Below are positions 1-10,383 of a DNA stretch of 64,000 nucleotides, in pieces. The notes beneath the pieces are model-generated. The model was not told the origin of the DNA, searched no databases, and was given only the letters and a program-made list of their open reading frames with translations. The DNA comes from Streptomyces smyrnaeus. Its GTDB lineage: Bacteria > Actinomycetota > Actinomycetes > Streptomycetales > Streptomycetaceae. A program made the position numbers and the translations under genes. The DNA lies in contig NZ_JAFFZM010000004.1 in the NCBI RefSeq assembly GCF_017676345.1, forward strand, positions 124,001 through 188,000. Reading direction: 5' to 3'. The first letter of the stretch is position 1. Each line of letters begins with the position of its first letter.

Positions 1-1
1 G

Positions 2-124
2 GCGCACCCCCGGATGTCCGACGACATCGACCAGCGAGGCATCGACCTGCTCAGCCCCGTATGGCACCTTCTCGACCTCACCCGCCCGGGCCGGGGCGAC
101 TGGTACGCCGCACTCGACTACTAG
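2..124 (+). CDS. C-terminal fragment of an unidentified protein
   Basis: An open frame enters from the left edge and stops at TAG (122-124), giving about 40 residues that end in DWYAALDY. The composition (many D, R, L, W) looks like genuine coding sequence. No domain can be named from so short a tail. The next gene starts 84 nt downstream with its own promoter, so the two need not be one operon. Confidence 0.5.
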   Translation, partial: AHPRMSDDIDQRGIDLLSPVWHLLDLTRPGRGDWYAALDY

Positions 125-195
125 AGCAGGCGGCACCAGGCGGCGAGTCGGCAACTGGCGGGCCCGCGCCGGGAAATGAGCGACAGCGCCCCTGC

Positions 196-201
196 TATGG
201 T
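196..201 (+). promoter_or_regulatory. Candidate -10 box, leaderless VOC gene
   Basis: TATGGT ends six bases before ATG 208, which would place the transcription start on the start codon. No convincing -35 hexamer is visible upstream. Confidence 0.4.
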
Positions 202-207
202 GCGCCG

Positions 208-642
208 ATGTCATCGATCAGGCAGTTTCAAGTCACCTTCGACTGCAAAGAACCTGAGCGCGTCGCTCGTTTCTGGTGCGAGGTGTTGGGGTATGTCGTA
301 CCTCCGCCGCCGGAGGGGGTCGCCACTTGGGAAGAGTTCGACCGCTCCCAGCCTCCGGAGGAGCAGGGTTCGTGGTTCGGCTGCAGTGATCCCTCGGGTG
401 TGGGCCCGCGGTTGTACTTCCAGCGCGTACCCGAGGAGAAGGTGGCCAAGAATCGGCTGCATCTCGACGTACGGGTCGGCACCGGACTCGTGGGTCAGGA
501 GCGCCTGGCCGCGCTTGAGGCCGAATGCGCACGACTGGTCGCACTCGGCGCGGTACGTGTGCGACTGCTGCCCGCCGATGAGGAGAACGAGTCGTGCATC
601 GTGATGCAGGACATCGAGGGCAACGAGTTCTGTCTCGACTGA
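208..642 (+). CDS. VOC-family (glyoxalase-like) protein
   Basis: A 144-residue single-domain protein of the vicinal oxygen chelate superfamily. It opens with a first beta strand and helix typical of the fold (FQVTFDCKEPERVARFWCEVLGY). The C-terminal strand carries DIEGNEFCLD, the usual end of glyoxalase-like domains. The upstream open frame extends to 61, but ATG 208 matches the conserved N-terminus. A -10-like TATGGT lies at 196-201, six bases before this ATG, so the message is probably leaderless. The substrate is unknown; Streptomyces carry dozens of such proteins. Confidence 0.85.
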   Translation: MSSIRQFQVTFDCKEPERVARFWCEVLGYVVPPPPEGVATWEEFDRSQPPEEQGSWFGCSDPSGVGPRLYFQRVPEEKVAKNRLHLDVRVGTGLVGQERLAALEAECARLVALGAVRVRLLPADEENESCIVMQDIEGNEFCLD

Positions 643-643
643 G

Positions 644-674
644 CGGCCCCGCGATGCCGAGCATCGCGGGGCCG
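644..674. terminator. Bidirectional hairpin terminator
   Basis: A perfect 14-bp inverted repeat (644-657 and 661-674) with a 3-base loop lies between the converging VOC and dehydrogenase genes. There is no long T run, as is usual for high-GC actinobacteria. Confidence 0.75.
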
Positions 675-681
675 GCTCCCG

Positions 682-1638
682 CTACTCGAACGGATTCCGC
701 AGCGGCGCTCCCGCCGCGAAGCGGTGGACCTGGTCGACGACGAGGCGTTCGGCGCGGGGGCGGAAGGAGGCGGAGCCACCCGCCACATGCGGGGTGATCA
801 GCACGCCCGGGGCCGTGCGCAGCGGGTGGTCGGCCGGCAGGGGTTCGGGGTCGGTGACGTCGAGGGCGGCCCGCAGCCGTCCGTTCCGTACCTCCGCGAG
901 CAGCGCTTCGGTGTCGAGGGTGCGGCCCCGGCCGACGTTGACGACGAGCGCTCCGTCCGGCAGGGCGGCCAGCTCCTCCTTGCCGAGGAGTCCCACCGTG
1001 GCGGGCGTCTCCGGTAGGACGAGCACTGCGATGTCGACGTCCGGCAGCAGCCGGACCAGGTCCTCCGCAGGGTGCACACCCTCGGCGGGACGGGCGCGGC
1101 GGGCGACCCGTACGACCTCCGCCTCGCACGCCAGCAGCCGGTTTTCGACAGCGGCGCCGATGGAGCCGTAGCCGATCACCGCCACCTTGCAGTCGGCGAG
1201 CGAGCGGGTGAAGTGCGGCTCCCAGCGCCCCGCGTGCTGGTCGACGACCCACTGCGGCAGGTCGCGCTGAGCGGCGAGAACGAGGCCGAGCGCGTGCTCG
1301 GCGGTGCTGGAGTCGTGCAGACCGCGGCCGTTGTGCAGCGCGACGCCCTCCGGCAGCAGCGGCTGCAGCTTCTCCACACCGGCACTCAGTGACTGTACGG
1401 CCCGTAGCCGCGTCAGACGCGGAAGCAGCCGCTCCGCGCCCGGTACGGCATACGGCATCACCCAGAGGCCGACGCGCCCGAGCACCTCGGGCGGCAACTC
1501 GTCCTCGGGGGACAGTCCGTCCCAGACGTGGACGCGGACGTTCGGGGGCCAGGGCCCGTGCCTCTCGTCGAGGCCGCTCCACGGCAGAAGGACATCGACG
1601 GTGTCGGGGGCGGTGCTCTCGCGGTTGTCGGACATCAT
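682..1638 (-). CDS. D-isomer-specific 2-hydroxyacid dehydrogenase
   Basis: A 318-residue NAD(P)-dependent dehydrogenase of the D-2-hydroxyacid family, expected to interconvert 2-oxo and D-2-hydroxy acids. The Rossmann motif GYGSIG sits near residue 156. The catalytic Arg is in NVGRG (about 236), the Glu in DPEPL (about 263) and the His in ITPHVAG (about 283), so the triad is complete. The start is ATG 1638 or the adjacent ATG 1635, behind GAGAGG; the frame stays open further upstream into the transporter's 5' end. It is divergent from an MFS transporter of the organic-anion type, which suggests import and oxidation or reduction of a hydroxy acid, with the IclR gene as likely regulator. The exact substrate is not predictable. 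Confidence 0.88.
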   Translation of the reverse strand: MMSDNRESTAPDTVDVLLPWSGLDERHGPWPPNVRVHVWDGLSPEDELPPEVLGRVGLWVMPYAVPGAERLLPRLTRLRAVQSLSAGVEKLQPLLPEGVALHNGRGLHDSSTAEHALGLVLAAQRDLPQWVVDQHAGRWEPHFTRSLADCKVAVIGYGSIGAAVENRLLACEAEVVRVARRARPAEGVHPAEDLVRLLPDVDIAVLVLPETPATVGLLGKEELAALPDGALVVNVGRGRTLDTEALLAEVRNGRLRAALDVTDPEPLPADHPLRTAPGVLITPHVAGGSASFRPRAERLVVDQVHRFAAGAPLRNPFE

Positions 1639-1805
1639 CGCTGCGGCCTCTCGTCGGTCGGGTCGTGGGTCGTGGGTCGCGGGCGGTGGGCTCGGACCAT
1701 GGGCTCGGCCACCTTCGGAACCATTGACCTGTACGCCACACGCTCGTAACGTCCTTCCCGCCCAGTGAAACACTTTCCATCCCACGGAAAAAAGGGGGTC
1801 CGGGA

Positions 1806-3209
1806 ATGACAGTGGCGTCACCTCCCCGCACCGACGCCCGGGGCTTCTGGTCCTCGGCCCGTGCCCGGTATCTGATGCCGGTCGCCTTCGTCACCTACTC
1901 GCTCGCCTATCTCGACAAGTCGAACTACGCGATCGCGTCGGCGGGCGGTATGGCCGAGGACCTGCAGCTGTCCGCCGGTCTCGACTCGCTCATCGCGGCC
2001 TCCTTCTTCCTCGGCTACTTCTTCTTCCAGATCCCCGGCACCATCTACGCCGAGCAGCGCAGCGCCCGCCGCCTCATCGCCTGGTCGACGGTTGCCTGGG
2101 GCGTCCTGGCCGTGCTGCAGGGCGTCCTCAGCAGCCCCGGTCAGCTCATCGCCGTACGGTTCATGCTGGGCGTCGTCGAGGGTGCGGTACTGCCCTCGAT
2201 GGTGATGCTGCTCAGCCGATGGTTCACCAAGGGCGAGCGAGGCCGGGCCAACACACTGCTGATCCTGGGCAACCCGATCACCGTCATGTGGCTGTCGGTC
2301 GTCTCCGGCTGGCTGATCGCGGTGACGGACTGGCGGATGATGTTCGTCGCGGAGGGTATCCCGTCCGTCCTGTGGGGCCTGGTCTGCCTGAAGCTGATCA
2401 AGGACCGCCCGGACGACGCCCGCTGGCTGCCCGAGGCGGAGCGCCGGGAACTGCGCGCCGAACTCGCCGTCGAACACCGCGCCGCCGCCGGTGCCCCAGT
2501 CACCGCAACCGTCACCGCCGCCGCCGAGGTGGGCGCCACCACCGCCGACGCCCCGCCCGCCACCGCCGACGAGTACCGCAAGGTGCTGCGCTCCCGCCCC
2601 GTGGTCATCCTGGCCGCGCAGTACTTCTTCTGGTCGTTCGGCATGTACGGCTTCATCTTCTGGCTGCCCGCCATCGTCAAGAAGGGTTCCGGTGAGGGCA
2701 TCGGGACGACCGGGCTGCTGACGGCGGTGCCGTACGTCTTCGCCGCGCTCGCCATGCTGGTCAACTCCCGCATCTCCGACCGCAGTGGCCGACGCCGCGC
2801 CGCCGTGTGGCCATGGCTCGGGCTGGGCGCCCTGGCCCTCTTCGGCTCCTACCTCGCGGGCCCCCACTTCCCGCTCGCCCTGACCCTCCTGGTCGTCGCG
2901 GGCCTGTGCATGTACGCCCCGTACGGCCCCTACTTCGCCCTCGTCTCCGAGCTGGCACCGGCGGGTGTCGCGGGCGCTGCGGTGGCCTGCGTCAACTCCT
3001 TCGGCGCGCTCGGCTCCTTCGCGGGCACCTACCTCGTCGGCTGGGTGCGCGGCACCTCGCTGGGCGACGGGGGCGCGTTCGGCTTCATGGCGGTGTGCAC
3101 GCTGATCTCCTCCGCGCTGATGCTGACCATCCGCGAGCCGCGGCCGGACGCCTCGGCCGCCCGGCCCATCGACGGTGCCGGTACGGTGAAGCCCGCGGTG
3201 CGGGGATGA
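1806..3209 (+). CDS. MFS transporter, anion:cation symporter (ACS) type
   Basis: A 467-residue membrane protein with about twelve hydrophobic segments and a long central loop rich in Ala, Thr and Pro (about 225-255). The early segment (AYLDKSNYAIASAGG) and FFQIPGTIYAEQ resemble ACS-family permeases such as phthalate, tartrate and sugar-acid transporters, which import organic anions with cations. It begins 168 nt from the divergent dehydrogenase and is followed after 40 nt by an IclR regulator in the same direction. This gives a compact uptake, enzyme and regulator unit. The substrate is probably a carboxylic acid; this is inferred from the family and neighbours. Confidence 0.88.
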   Translation: MTVASPPRTDARGFWSSARARYLMPVAFVTYSLAYLDKSNYAIASAGGMAEDLQLSAGLDSLIAASFFLGYFFFQIPGTIYAEQRSARRLIAWSTVAWGVLAVLQGVLSSPGQLIAVRFMLGVVEGAVLPSMVMLLSRWFTKGERGRANTLLILGNPITVMWLSVVSGWLIAVTDWRMMFVAEGIPSVLWGLVCLKLIKDRPDDARWLPEAERRELRAELAVEHRAAAGAPVTATVTAAAEVGATTADAPPATADEYRKVLRSRPVVILAAQYFFWSFGMYGFIFWLPAIVKKGSGEGIGTTGLLTAVPYVFAALAMLVNSRISDRSGRRRAAVWPWLGLGALALFGSYLAGPHFPLALTLLVVAGLCMYAPYGPYFALVSELAPAGVAGAAVACVNSFGALGSFAGTYLVGWVRGTSLGDGGAFGFMAVCTLISSALMLTIREPRPDASAARPIDGAGTVKPAVRG

Positions 3210-3249
3210 TGTGCCGCACACGGTGACGAGAGGCGAGGGAGCGGCGAGG

Positions 3250-4011
3250 GTGAGCGCACCGTCGGGCGACGACATGCTCAGCCGTGGTCTGCGGCTGTTG
3301 ACCGTACTGGCCGACCACCCCGCCGGTCTCGGGGTCAGCGCCGTCGCCCGTACGGCCGGGCTCCCCGTCAGCAGTGCGCACCGGCTGCTGGGACGGCTGG
3401 CGGCCGACCGCTTCGTCGCATACGACGAGGACACCCGCCGCTATGCGCTCGGGGTCCGCGTCCTGGAGCTCTCCCGCGCCTTCCAGCGTTCCCCCGCCGG
3501 CTACTCGGCGGCGGCCGACCCGATGCGCCGCCTCGCCGCACGTACCGGCCTCCCGGCGATCGCCGGGATCCTCGACGGCGCCGACGTCCTGCTCGTCCTC
3601 ACGGTCCAGGGCACCCAGCACCTCCAACTGCGCAGTGCCGAGGGCACCCGCAACCCCTGGCACGCCACCTCCTTGGGCAAGGCGCTCGCCGCGGCCCTCC
3701 CCGAGCGGGAGCGCGAACGGTTGCTCGCAGGCGGCCTGCCGGCCGTGACGGACCGGACGCGTACGGAACCGGGAGCGCTGCGGGAGGAGCTGGCCCGGGT
3801 CGCAGCGCGCGGCTGGGCGGAGGTCGACGAGGAGAACGAGGTCGGCGTCCGCTCGATCGCGGCCGCCGTCCCCGACCCGGACGGCCACGGGAGCCCCCGG
3901 CTGGCGGTGTCACTGGGCGCGACGGTCGTCCTGACCTCGGCGGAGGAGCTGCGCACTCATGTGCCCGCGCTGCTGGACTGCGCGGAGGAGATCGCGGCCG
4001 TCATGGGCTGA
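3250..4011 (+). CDS. IclR-family transcriptional regulator
   Basis: A 253-residue regulator. The N-terminal winged helix-turn-helix (about 10-75: LSRGLRLLTVLADHP, then VSAVARTAGLPVSSAHRLL) is followed by an IclR effector-binding domain with the usual HATSLGKALAA motif and a C-terminal VSLGATVVL strand. GTG 3250 is chosen because GAGGGA ends nine bases upstream; GTG 3211 would add 13 residues and nearly touch the MFS stop. It probably controls the adjacent transporter and dehydrogenase in response to an organic acid. Confidence 0.88.
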   Translation: MSAPSGDDMLSRGLRLLTVLADHPAGLGVSAVARTAGLPVSSAHRLLGRLAADRFVAYDEDTRRYALGVRVLELSRAFQRSPAGYSAAADPMRRLAARTGLPAIAGILDGADVLLVLTVQGTQHLQLRSAEGTRNPWHATSLGKALAAALPERERERLLAGGLPAVTDRTRTEPGALREELARVAARGWAEVDEENEVGVRSIAAAVPDPDGHGSPRLAVSLGATVVLTSAEELRTHVPALLDCAEEIAAVMG

Positions 4012-4112
4012 CCGGCCTCCATCGCCGGAGCTGTTCGGCGCCGCCGGAGCCGCTGAAGCCGAGCCGCCCAAGGTGCCTCTGGTGCGGCCGGCGGTCAGCG
4101 AGGTCAGCACGA

Positions 4113-5471
<1,359 letters not shown>

Positions 5472-5479
5472 TCAAACAA

Positions 5480-5500
5480 TGCCGGCTGTCCTGTTCGGCA
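5480..5500. promoter_or_regulatory. Candidate LysR operator, dgdA/LysR divergon
   Basis: A perfect inverted repeat TGCCG-N11-CGGCA lies midway between the divergent dgdA and LysR starts. The 11-base spacing is that of LysR-type boxes. ACAATG recurs on both sides (about 5476 and 5511), possibly an additional half-site pair. Confidence 0.5.
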
Positions 5501-5524
5501 AGTCCGTACAACAATGGCCATGTG

Positions 5525-6505
5525 ATGAACCCCTGGAGGCTGCGGCTGCTCAGCCGGCTGGACACACTGGGCACCGTGCGGGCGGTCGCCCAAGCCGCCG
5601 ATCTGAGCCCGTCCAGCGTGTCTCAGCAGCTCGCCGTGCTGGAGACCGAGACAGGCACCCAGCTGTTGGAACGGACGGGACGCCGGGTGCGGCTGACCCC
5701 GGCCGGTCTGATCCTCGCGCGGCGGGCGCGGGCCATCCTCGACCATATGGAGACCGTCGAGGCGGAACTGCGCGGGTTCGGCGAAGAACCGGCCGGGCTG
5801 GTGCGCCTGGGGGCGTTCCAGAGCGCGATCCACACCATGGCCGTGCCGGCGGTGACCCGCCTCGCGCGCGAGCATCCGCACCTCGACGTCGAGCTGCTGC
5901 AGCTGGAGCCGCACGAGAGCATGCCCGCGCTGCGGGGCGGCGACGTGGACATCATCATCACGACCACGGACTTCGACGAGTTGCCGTTGGGGCCGGACCT
6001 CGATCTCGTACCGCTGGCCACGGACCCGATCCTGCTGGTGGCCCCGCCCGAGCACCCTGCGGCCGGGCGTGGCCCGGCGGATCTCGCTGCCTACGCGGAC
6101 GAGCCGTGGGCGCTGGACATGCCGCAGTCCTACATGGCGAACCTCGCACTGCGACTGTGCCGCCAAGCGAGGTTCGAGCCGCGTGTGGTGTGCCGGTTCA
6201 GCAACTACATGATGACCCTGCAGCACGTCGAGGCCGGGTTGTCGATCGCGCTGCTGCCCGGGTTGGCGGTCGACCGCCGCTATCGCGTCGCCACCAGGGA
6301 CCTGGCGACTCCTGTGACGCGCACGATCACGGCGGCGATCCGCCGGGGCTCACCGACCCGCGCGGCGGTGCATGTGGTGCTGGACGCGCTGCGCCACAAC
6401 CAGGACCACGACCACGGCCAGGACCAGGGCGAGGACCACGAGGGCCAGGACCAGGGCCGGGGCCCAAGTCAGGACCAGGGCCTGACGCCGCTCGGTGACG
6501 AGTGA
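5525..6505 (+). CDS. LysR-family regulator, probable DgdR
   Basis: A 326-residue LysR-type protein. The N-terminal HTH runs over about residues 5-60 (AVAQAADLSPSSVSQQLAVLE) and a periplasmic-binding-like effector domain over about 85-285. In Burkholderia the divergent LysR protein DgdR represses dgdA, and this pair keeps the same orientation. ATG 5525 (or GTG 5522) starts the conserved domain. The last 35 residues (about 292-326) are a hydrophilic tail made of near-repeats of QDxG and HDxG (QDHDHGQDQG, then QDQGRG), encoded by a degenerate 12-base repeat. That tail is not part of the LysR fold and looks like recent repeat expansion. Confidence 0.85.
   Translation: MNPWRLRLLSRLDTLGTVRAVAQAADLSPSSVSQQLAVLETETGTQLLERTGRRVRLTPAGLILARRARAILDHMETVEAELRGFGEEPAGLVRLGAFQSAIHTMAVPAVTRLAREHPHLDVELLQLEPHESMPALRGGDVDIIITTTDFDELPLGPDLDLVPLATDPILLVAPPEHPAAGRGPADLAAYADEPWALDMPQSYMANLALRLCRQARFEPRVVCRFSNYMMTLQHVEAGLSIALLPGLAVDRRYRVATRDLATPVTRTITAAIRRGSPTRAAVHVVLDALRHNQDHDHGQDQGEDHEGQDQGRGPSQDQGLTPLGDE
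6396..6484 (+). repeat. Degenerate 12-nt tandem repeat in the LysR 3' end
   Basis: Imperfect copies of CAGGACCAGGGC (variants with CAC for CAG and with GAG insertions) run to just before the stop codon. They encode Gln-Asp-Gln-Gly and His-Asp units. The array keeps frame. Confidence 0.6.
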
Positions 6506-6544
6506 TCCGGACCTGTCGAGCCGGCCGGGTTCCTCGCTGGTCCG

Positions 6545-6593
6545 CGGTCCGATGCGGCGGTGTCGTGCGGGGGCGCACCGTCGCATCGGACCG
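6545..6593. terminator. Hairpin between converging LysR and protease genes
   Basis: A perfect 12-bp stem (6545-6556 with 6582-6593) encloses a loop with a further CGGTG/CACCG pairing. It lies between two converging genes. Confidence 0.7.
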
Positions 6594-6607
6594 GTGGGGC
6601 AGGAAGG

Positions 6608-7759
6608 TCAGGCGGTGTGCAGGGTCAGGCCGTAACGATTGAGGATCTCGTTGACGGGCTGGTACCAGGTCTCGCCGCCGCTGCTGCAGTTGCCCCAGCC
6701 GCCGGAGGTGACGCCCTGGGCCTGGTCGCCGCTGATGAAGGAGCCGCCCGAGTCGCCGCCCTCGGCGCACGCGCTGGTCTTGGTCATCTCATGGACGGCG
6801 CCCTGGCTGTAGTTGACGGTCTCGTTCTTGGCGAGCACGGTTCCGCAGTGCCAGTGGGAGGTCGACCCCGAGCGACAGATGGAGGCGCCCACCGGGGCCT
6901 CCGCCGAGCCGCGGACGAGTTGGTCGGAGACCGTGCCCCAGCCCAGGACGACAGGGACGGTCCACCAGCCGTTGCCGACGTTGACCCATGCGTAGTCGTT
7001 GCCGGGGAACGAGGAGCCTTGGAAGTTGCCGATGTACGAGCGGTCCCAGCCGTTGACCGCCTGGCCGGTCCCGCCGCAGTGGCCGGCCGTGACGAATCCG
7101 CCATGTACCGAGAAGCCTATGGAGCAGCGGACGTTACCGGTGTAGTAGGGGTCGCCACCGACCGTACCGGCGGCGAAGGTCTCGGGGGCGTGGTCGGTGG
7201 TCCGTACCGTCAGCGGGCCTGCTTTGCGGGCCCGGGCCAGGAAGTCCTTGACATCGTTGTCGGATTGCTTGTCGGCGAGGACTTCGACGACGACCCGGTT
7301 GGTCTTCCAGTCGGCGCGCCAACTGGTCACGCCGTCGGGTGCGTCGAGCGCGTCGATGCGCTTCTTGGTGGCGTCGAGCTGCCGCGCGCTGCGGTCGACC
7401 AGTTCGACGGTGGCGCCGGTGGCCCGGACGGCTGCGGCCTTCTCGCGGTCGGCCACCGCGACGGTCAACTTCTGACTCTTGGGGGTGAACCAGGAGCCGG
7501 CGTACGCCGCCCCGGCCGCTCGTCGCGCCTTCTTCTCGACCGCGGTCGCACGCTTCTCCGCGGCCAGCCGGGCTGCGGCCTGCTGCTTGCTGAGACCGAA
7601 GTCCCGCTGCATGGCGGCGAGTATGCCGTCGGAAGCGGGAGCCTTCTCGCCCTGTGGCTCCGCGCCTGCTGCCGAGGCCGGGAGGAATCCGGCCGTCACA
7701 AGTGCACCGCTGAGCAGCAGCGCGGACAGGATGGCACGCGGGGTTCTGGTGCGTCTCAT
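6608..7759 (-). CDS. Secreted S1-family serine protease (streptogrisin-like)
   Basis: A 383-residue pre-pro-protease. A signal peptide (about 1-30, ending PASA) is followed by an alpha-lytic-protease-type prodomain (about 40-195) and a chymotrypsin-fold catalytic domain starting near TVGGDPYYTG (about 200). The triad is H227 (TAGHCG), D255 (NDYAW) and S337 (EGGDSGGS). The catalytic domain has six cysteines, which fits disulphides. Family members are secreted, autoprocessed and degrade extracellular protein. The start ATG 7759 has GAAAGG upstream. It converges on the LysR gene and is divergent from a lipoprotein gene, so it is probably transcribed alone. Confidence 0.93.
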   Translation of the reverse strand: MRRTRTPRAILSALLLSGALVTAGFLPASAAGAEPQGEKAPASDGILAAMQRDFGLSKQQAAARLAAEKRATAVEKKARRAAGAAYAGSWFTPKSQKLTVAVADREKAAAVRATGATVELVDRSARQLDATKKRIDALDAPDGVTSWRADWKTNRVVVEVLADKQSDNDVKDFLARARKAGPLTVRTTDHAPETFAAGTVGGDPYYTGNVRCSIGFSVHGGFVTAGHCGGTGQAVNGWDRSYIGNFQGSSFPGNDYAWVNVGNGWWTVPVVLGWGTVSDQLVRGSAEAPVGASICRSGSTSHWHCGTVLAKNETVNYSQGAVHEMTKTSACAEGGDSGGSFISGDQAQGVTSGGWGNCSSGGETWYQPVNEILNRYGLTLHTA

Positions 7760-8013
7760 GGGATCGGCCTTTCGTTGTTCCAGTGTGGTGGGGGTGGAAC
7801 AGCAGAGCCTGGGAGCGGTCCCGGGACATGCCGCTGCGCACCTTAACCAGGGATCATGAACAGGTCCATGCCAATCACGGTGTCAACACCCCTGGTGCGC
7901 CCCGTTCGTTGCGGACGGCTGTGGAACCGGGAAAAGAGGGCAACCTCCGGGCCCGCACAGCGGTCACCTAGATGCCCGAAGTGGTCGGGCCTGTGAGCGG
8001 AAGGACCACCGCC

Positions 8014-8751
8014 GTGTCCCACGAACCGCGCAAGGCCGTCGTCGCGGCGGTCGCCCTGTCCTTCGCAGCCACGCTGCTCGTCGGATGCTCCTCCTCCGGG
8101 GACGACGACGCGGCGAACGGCGCCCGGAAGAAGACCCCCGAGACGTCGGGGGGCGACCACACGCCGGAGAACACCCGGTCCGCGCGGCCCCCGCTCGGCA
8201 AGGCGGCGCTGAAGAAGGCGCTGCTGCGCAAAGGTGAGGTCAAGGGCGTCGATGTCGAACCCCTGCCGGGCGACGAGGCCACGGCCCGGCTCGCGCTGGC
8301 GGGAGGGGGCGCGAAACCCGCGGCATGTTCGCCGCTGGTCCACATGGCCGCACACACCTCGGTGCCCGCGCCCGAGTCCCGTGGGTCCGTCACGACCAGC
8401 CGGGACGACGGACTCGTCACCTCCGTCGGGTTGCTGGGTCACAGGGAGGGGGACGCGGCGAAGATCGTCGCGGATGTCGAAGCGGCGGTGAACAAGTGCA
8501 CCGGCGGATTCCGGGACGAGTCCGGCAGCTACCAGGACGTCGTCCCGCTCCCGGACCCCACGGAGGGCGACGAGGGGGTGTCCTACTCCATGAAGAGCAC
8601 CGTGGACGGCCAACGTATGCCTTTGACCTTCACCGTGGTCCGCTCCGGCTCCACACTCGCCATCTTCTTCGGTACCAACCTCATCGAGCCGGACAAGACA
8701 GAACCCGCCCCTGAGGTCGTGCGCGCGCAACTGGCCAAACTGCCCGACTGA
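8014..8751 (+). CDS. Hypothetical lipoprotein
   Basis: A 245-residue predicted lipoprotein. The signal peptide ends in the lipobox LLVGC, with Cys25 the lipidated residue, followed by SSSGDDD and a charged linker. The rest (about 60-245) is a soluble domain with two widely spaced cysteines (AACSPL and NKCTGG), of a kind common in Streptomyces but without a function I can name. GTG 8014 is chosen because GGAAGGA precedes it by eight bases; an upstream ATG at 7972 lacks this. Confidence 0.75.
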   Translation: MSHEPRKAVVAAVALSFAATLLVGCSSSGDDDAANGARKKTPETSGGDHTPENTRSARPPLGKAALKKALLRKGEVKGVDVEPLPGDEATARLALAGGGAKPAACSPLVHMAAHTSVPAPESRGSVTTSRDDGLVTSVGLLGHREGDAAKIVADVEAAVNKCTGGFRDESGSYQDVVPLPDPTEGDEGVSYSMKSTVDGQRMPLTFTVVRSGSTLAIFFGTNLIEPDKTEPAPEVVRAQLAKLPD

Positions 8752-8762
8752 TCTCGCCCGGC

Positions 8763-8786
8763 AGCCGCCACCGACGGGCGGCGGCT
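8763..8786 (+). terminator. Hairpin terminator after the lipoprotein gene
   Basis: AGCCGCC pairs with GGCGGCT across a 10-base loop and is followed by TTGTTG, a short T-rich tail. Confidence 0.55.
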
Positions 8787-8888
8787 TGTTGCCGTTCCGC
8801 CCGGAGTTGTAGTAGACGGGACTCCCGGGGGAACCGAACGGACAGCACAACCGCGCCCGTGATCCGCTTCGACCGGGAAGGCTGGACG

Positions 8889-10328
8889 ATGAACCGTGCA
8901 CACGTACGCAACCTGATCGACGGCGCATGGAGCGACGGAGCCGCTGTCGGTGAGTCCCGCGCCCCGGCGACCGGCGAGGTCATCGGCACCTTCGCCGACG
9001 GGGACGCGGCCTCGGCCCGGGCCGCTGTCGACGCGGCGCGGCGCGCGTTCGCGGACACCGGCAGCGGATGGGCCCGGGACCGGACCTTGCGGGCGCGTGC
9101 CCTGCTGGAGATGGCCGACCGGATGGCCGCGCGACGCGACGAGCTGGTGTCGCTGCTGTCCCGGGAACACGGCAAGAAGCGTGCGGACGCCGAGTTGGAG
9201 CTCGATGACGCGATCCCCAAGCTCCGCTACAACGCGGCGCTGGCCCTCACCGACGCCGGGCGGGCCGGTGAGATGGCACCGGGAAGCTACTCCATGACGC
9301 TGCATCAGCCGATGGGCGTCGCCGGAATCATCGTGCCGTGGAACGCCCCGGTCGTCCTGGCCGTGCGCTCCTTCGCCCCGGCACTGGCAGCGGGCTGCAC
9401 CGTGGCGATGAAGATGCCGGCCCAGACCGCCCTCACCAACGGCCTGCTCTACGAGATCGTCGCGGCCACCGAGTCCCTGCCTCCCGGAGTCCTCAACGCC
9501 TTCACCGAGTCCGGCAACCAGGGGGCACCGCTACTCGTCTCCGATCCGGGCACCGATGTCGTCAGCTACACCGGCTCCACGGTCGTGGGCCGGGCCATCA
9601 TGGCGGAGGCGGCGCGCAGACTGAAGCCCTGCTCCTTGGAGTTGGGCGGGAAGACACCGATGCTCGTCTTCGACGACGCCGACCTGGAGGCCGCCGTACC
9701 GGTCCTGACGGCTGCCGTCACCACCTTCTCGGGCCAGTTCTGCATGGCGGGCAGCCGCATCCTCGCCCACGCGCCCGTCGCCGACGAACTGCGCCGGCGG
9801 ATGGTGGCCGCCCTGGAGGCCGTGCGCCCCGGGCCCGGCGACCGGCCGGACACCGATATGGGCCCGGTCGTGGACCGCGAGCAGGCGCTGCGCATAGACG
9901 CGCTGGTCGCCGAATCGGAGGCGTACGGAAAGATCCTGGTACGCGGTGGCCTGTTGCGGCCCGAGGGGGCCGACGCCCTGCTGCGGCCGTCCCTGGTCGA
10001 GATCGAGGATGTGGACGCGCCGCTGGTGCAGCGCGAGGTCTTCGGCCCCGTCGCGACGTTCGAGGTGTTCGACGACGAGGCCGACGCCGTGCGTCGGGCC
10101 AACGCCACCGAATACGGCCTCGCCGCCTCCGTGTGGACACGGGATGTCGACCGGCCGCTTCGGGTGGCCCGGCAGCTCGACGCGGGCACGGTATGGACCA
10201 ACACCTGGGCCGTCATCCGCGATCAGATGGAGGAAGGCGGCTTCAAACAGAGCGGCATGGGACGGCTCAACGGGCCGCGTGCACTGGCGGAGTTCCAGGA
10301 GATCAAGCACCTGGTGCACAGCGTGTAG
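8889..10328 (+). CDS. NAD(P)-dependent aldehyde dehydrogenase
   Basis: A 479-residue aldehyde dehydrogenase of the ALDH superfamily, oxidising an aldehyde to its acid. The conserved Asn region is GIIVPWNAPVVL. The general base is E251 in LELGGKTPML and the nucleophile C285 in SGQFCMAGS. The C-terminal motif is EEGGFKQSGMGRLNG. Length is standard. ATG 8889 follows GGGAAGG; the frame is open to GTG 8859 but without a good ribosome site. The FKQSGMGR ending suggests a betaine- or aromatic-aldehyde-like member. No pathway neighbours are present. Confidence 0.9.
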   Translation: MNRAHVRNLIDGAWSDGAAVGESRAPATGEVIGTFADGDAASARAAVDAARRAFADTGSGWARDRTLRARALLEMADRMAARRDELVSLLSREHGKKRADAELELDDAIPKLRYNAALALTDAGRAGEMAPGSYSMTLHQPMGVAGIIVPWNAPVVLAVRSFAPALAAGCTVAMKMPAQTALTNGLLYEIVAATESLPPGVLNAFTESGNQGAPLLVSDPGTDVVSYTGSTVVGRAIMAEAARRLKPCSLELGGKTPMLVFDDADLEAAVPVLTAAVTTFSGQFCMAGSRILAHAPVADELRRRMVAALEAVRPGPGDRPDTDMGPVVDREQALRIDALVAESEAYGKILVRGGLLRPEGADALLRPSLVEIEDVDAPLVQREVFGPVATFEVFDDEADAVRRANATEYGLAASVWTRDVDRPLRVARQLDAGTVWTNTWAVIRDQMEEGGFKQSGMGRLNGPRALAEFQEIKHLVHSV

Positions 10329-10383
10329 CCACCGCTGCGCCGCCGCGGAAAGGCGTTTGACGCGCATCGGCGCCGGTGTTCGG

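Noticed and set aside
233..1894. 553-residue minus-strand frame overlapping three genes.
   Set aside because: Arg/Pro/Ala-rich shadow translation without recognisable domains; the dehydrogenase frame is clearly the real one.
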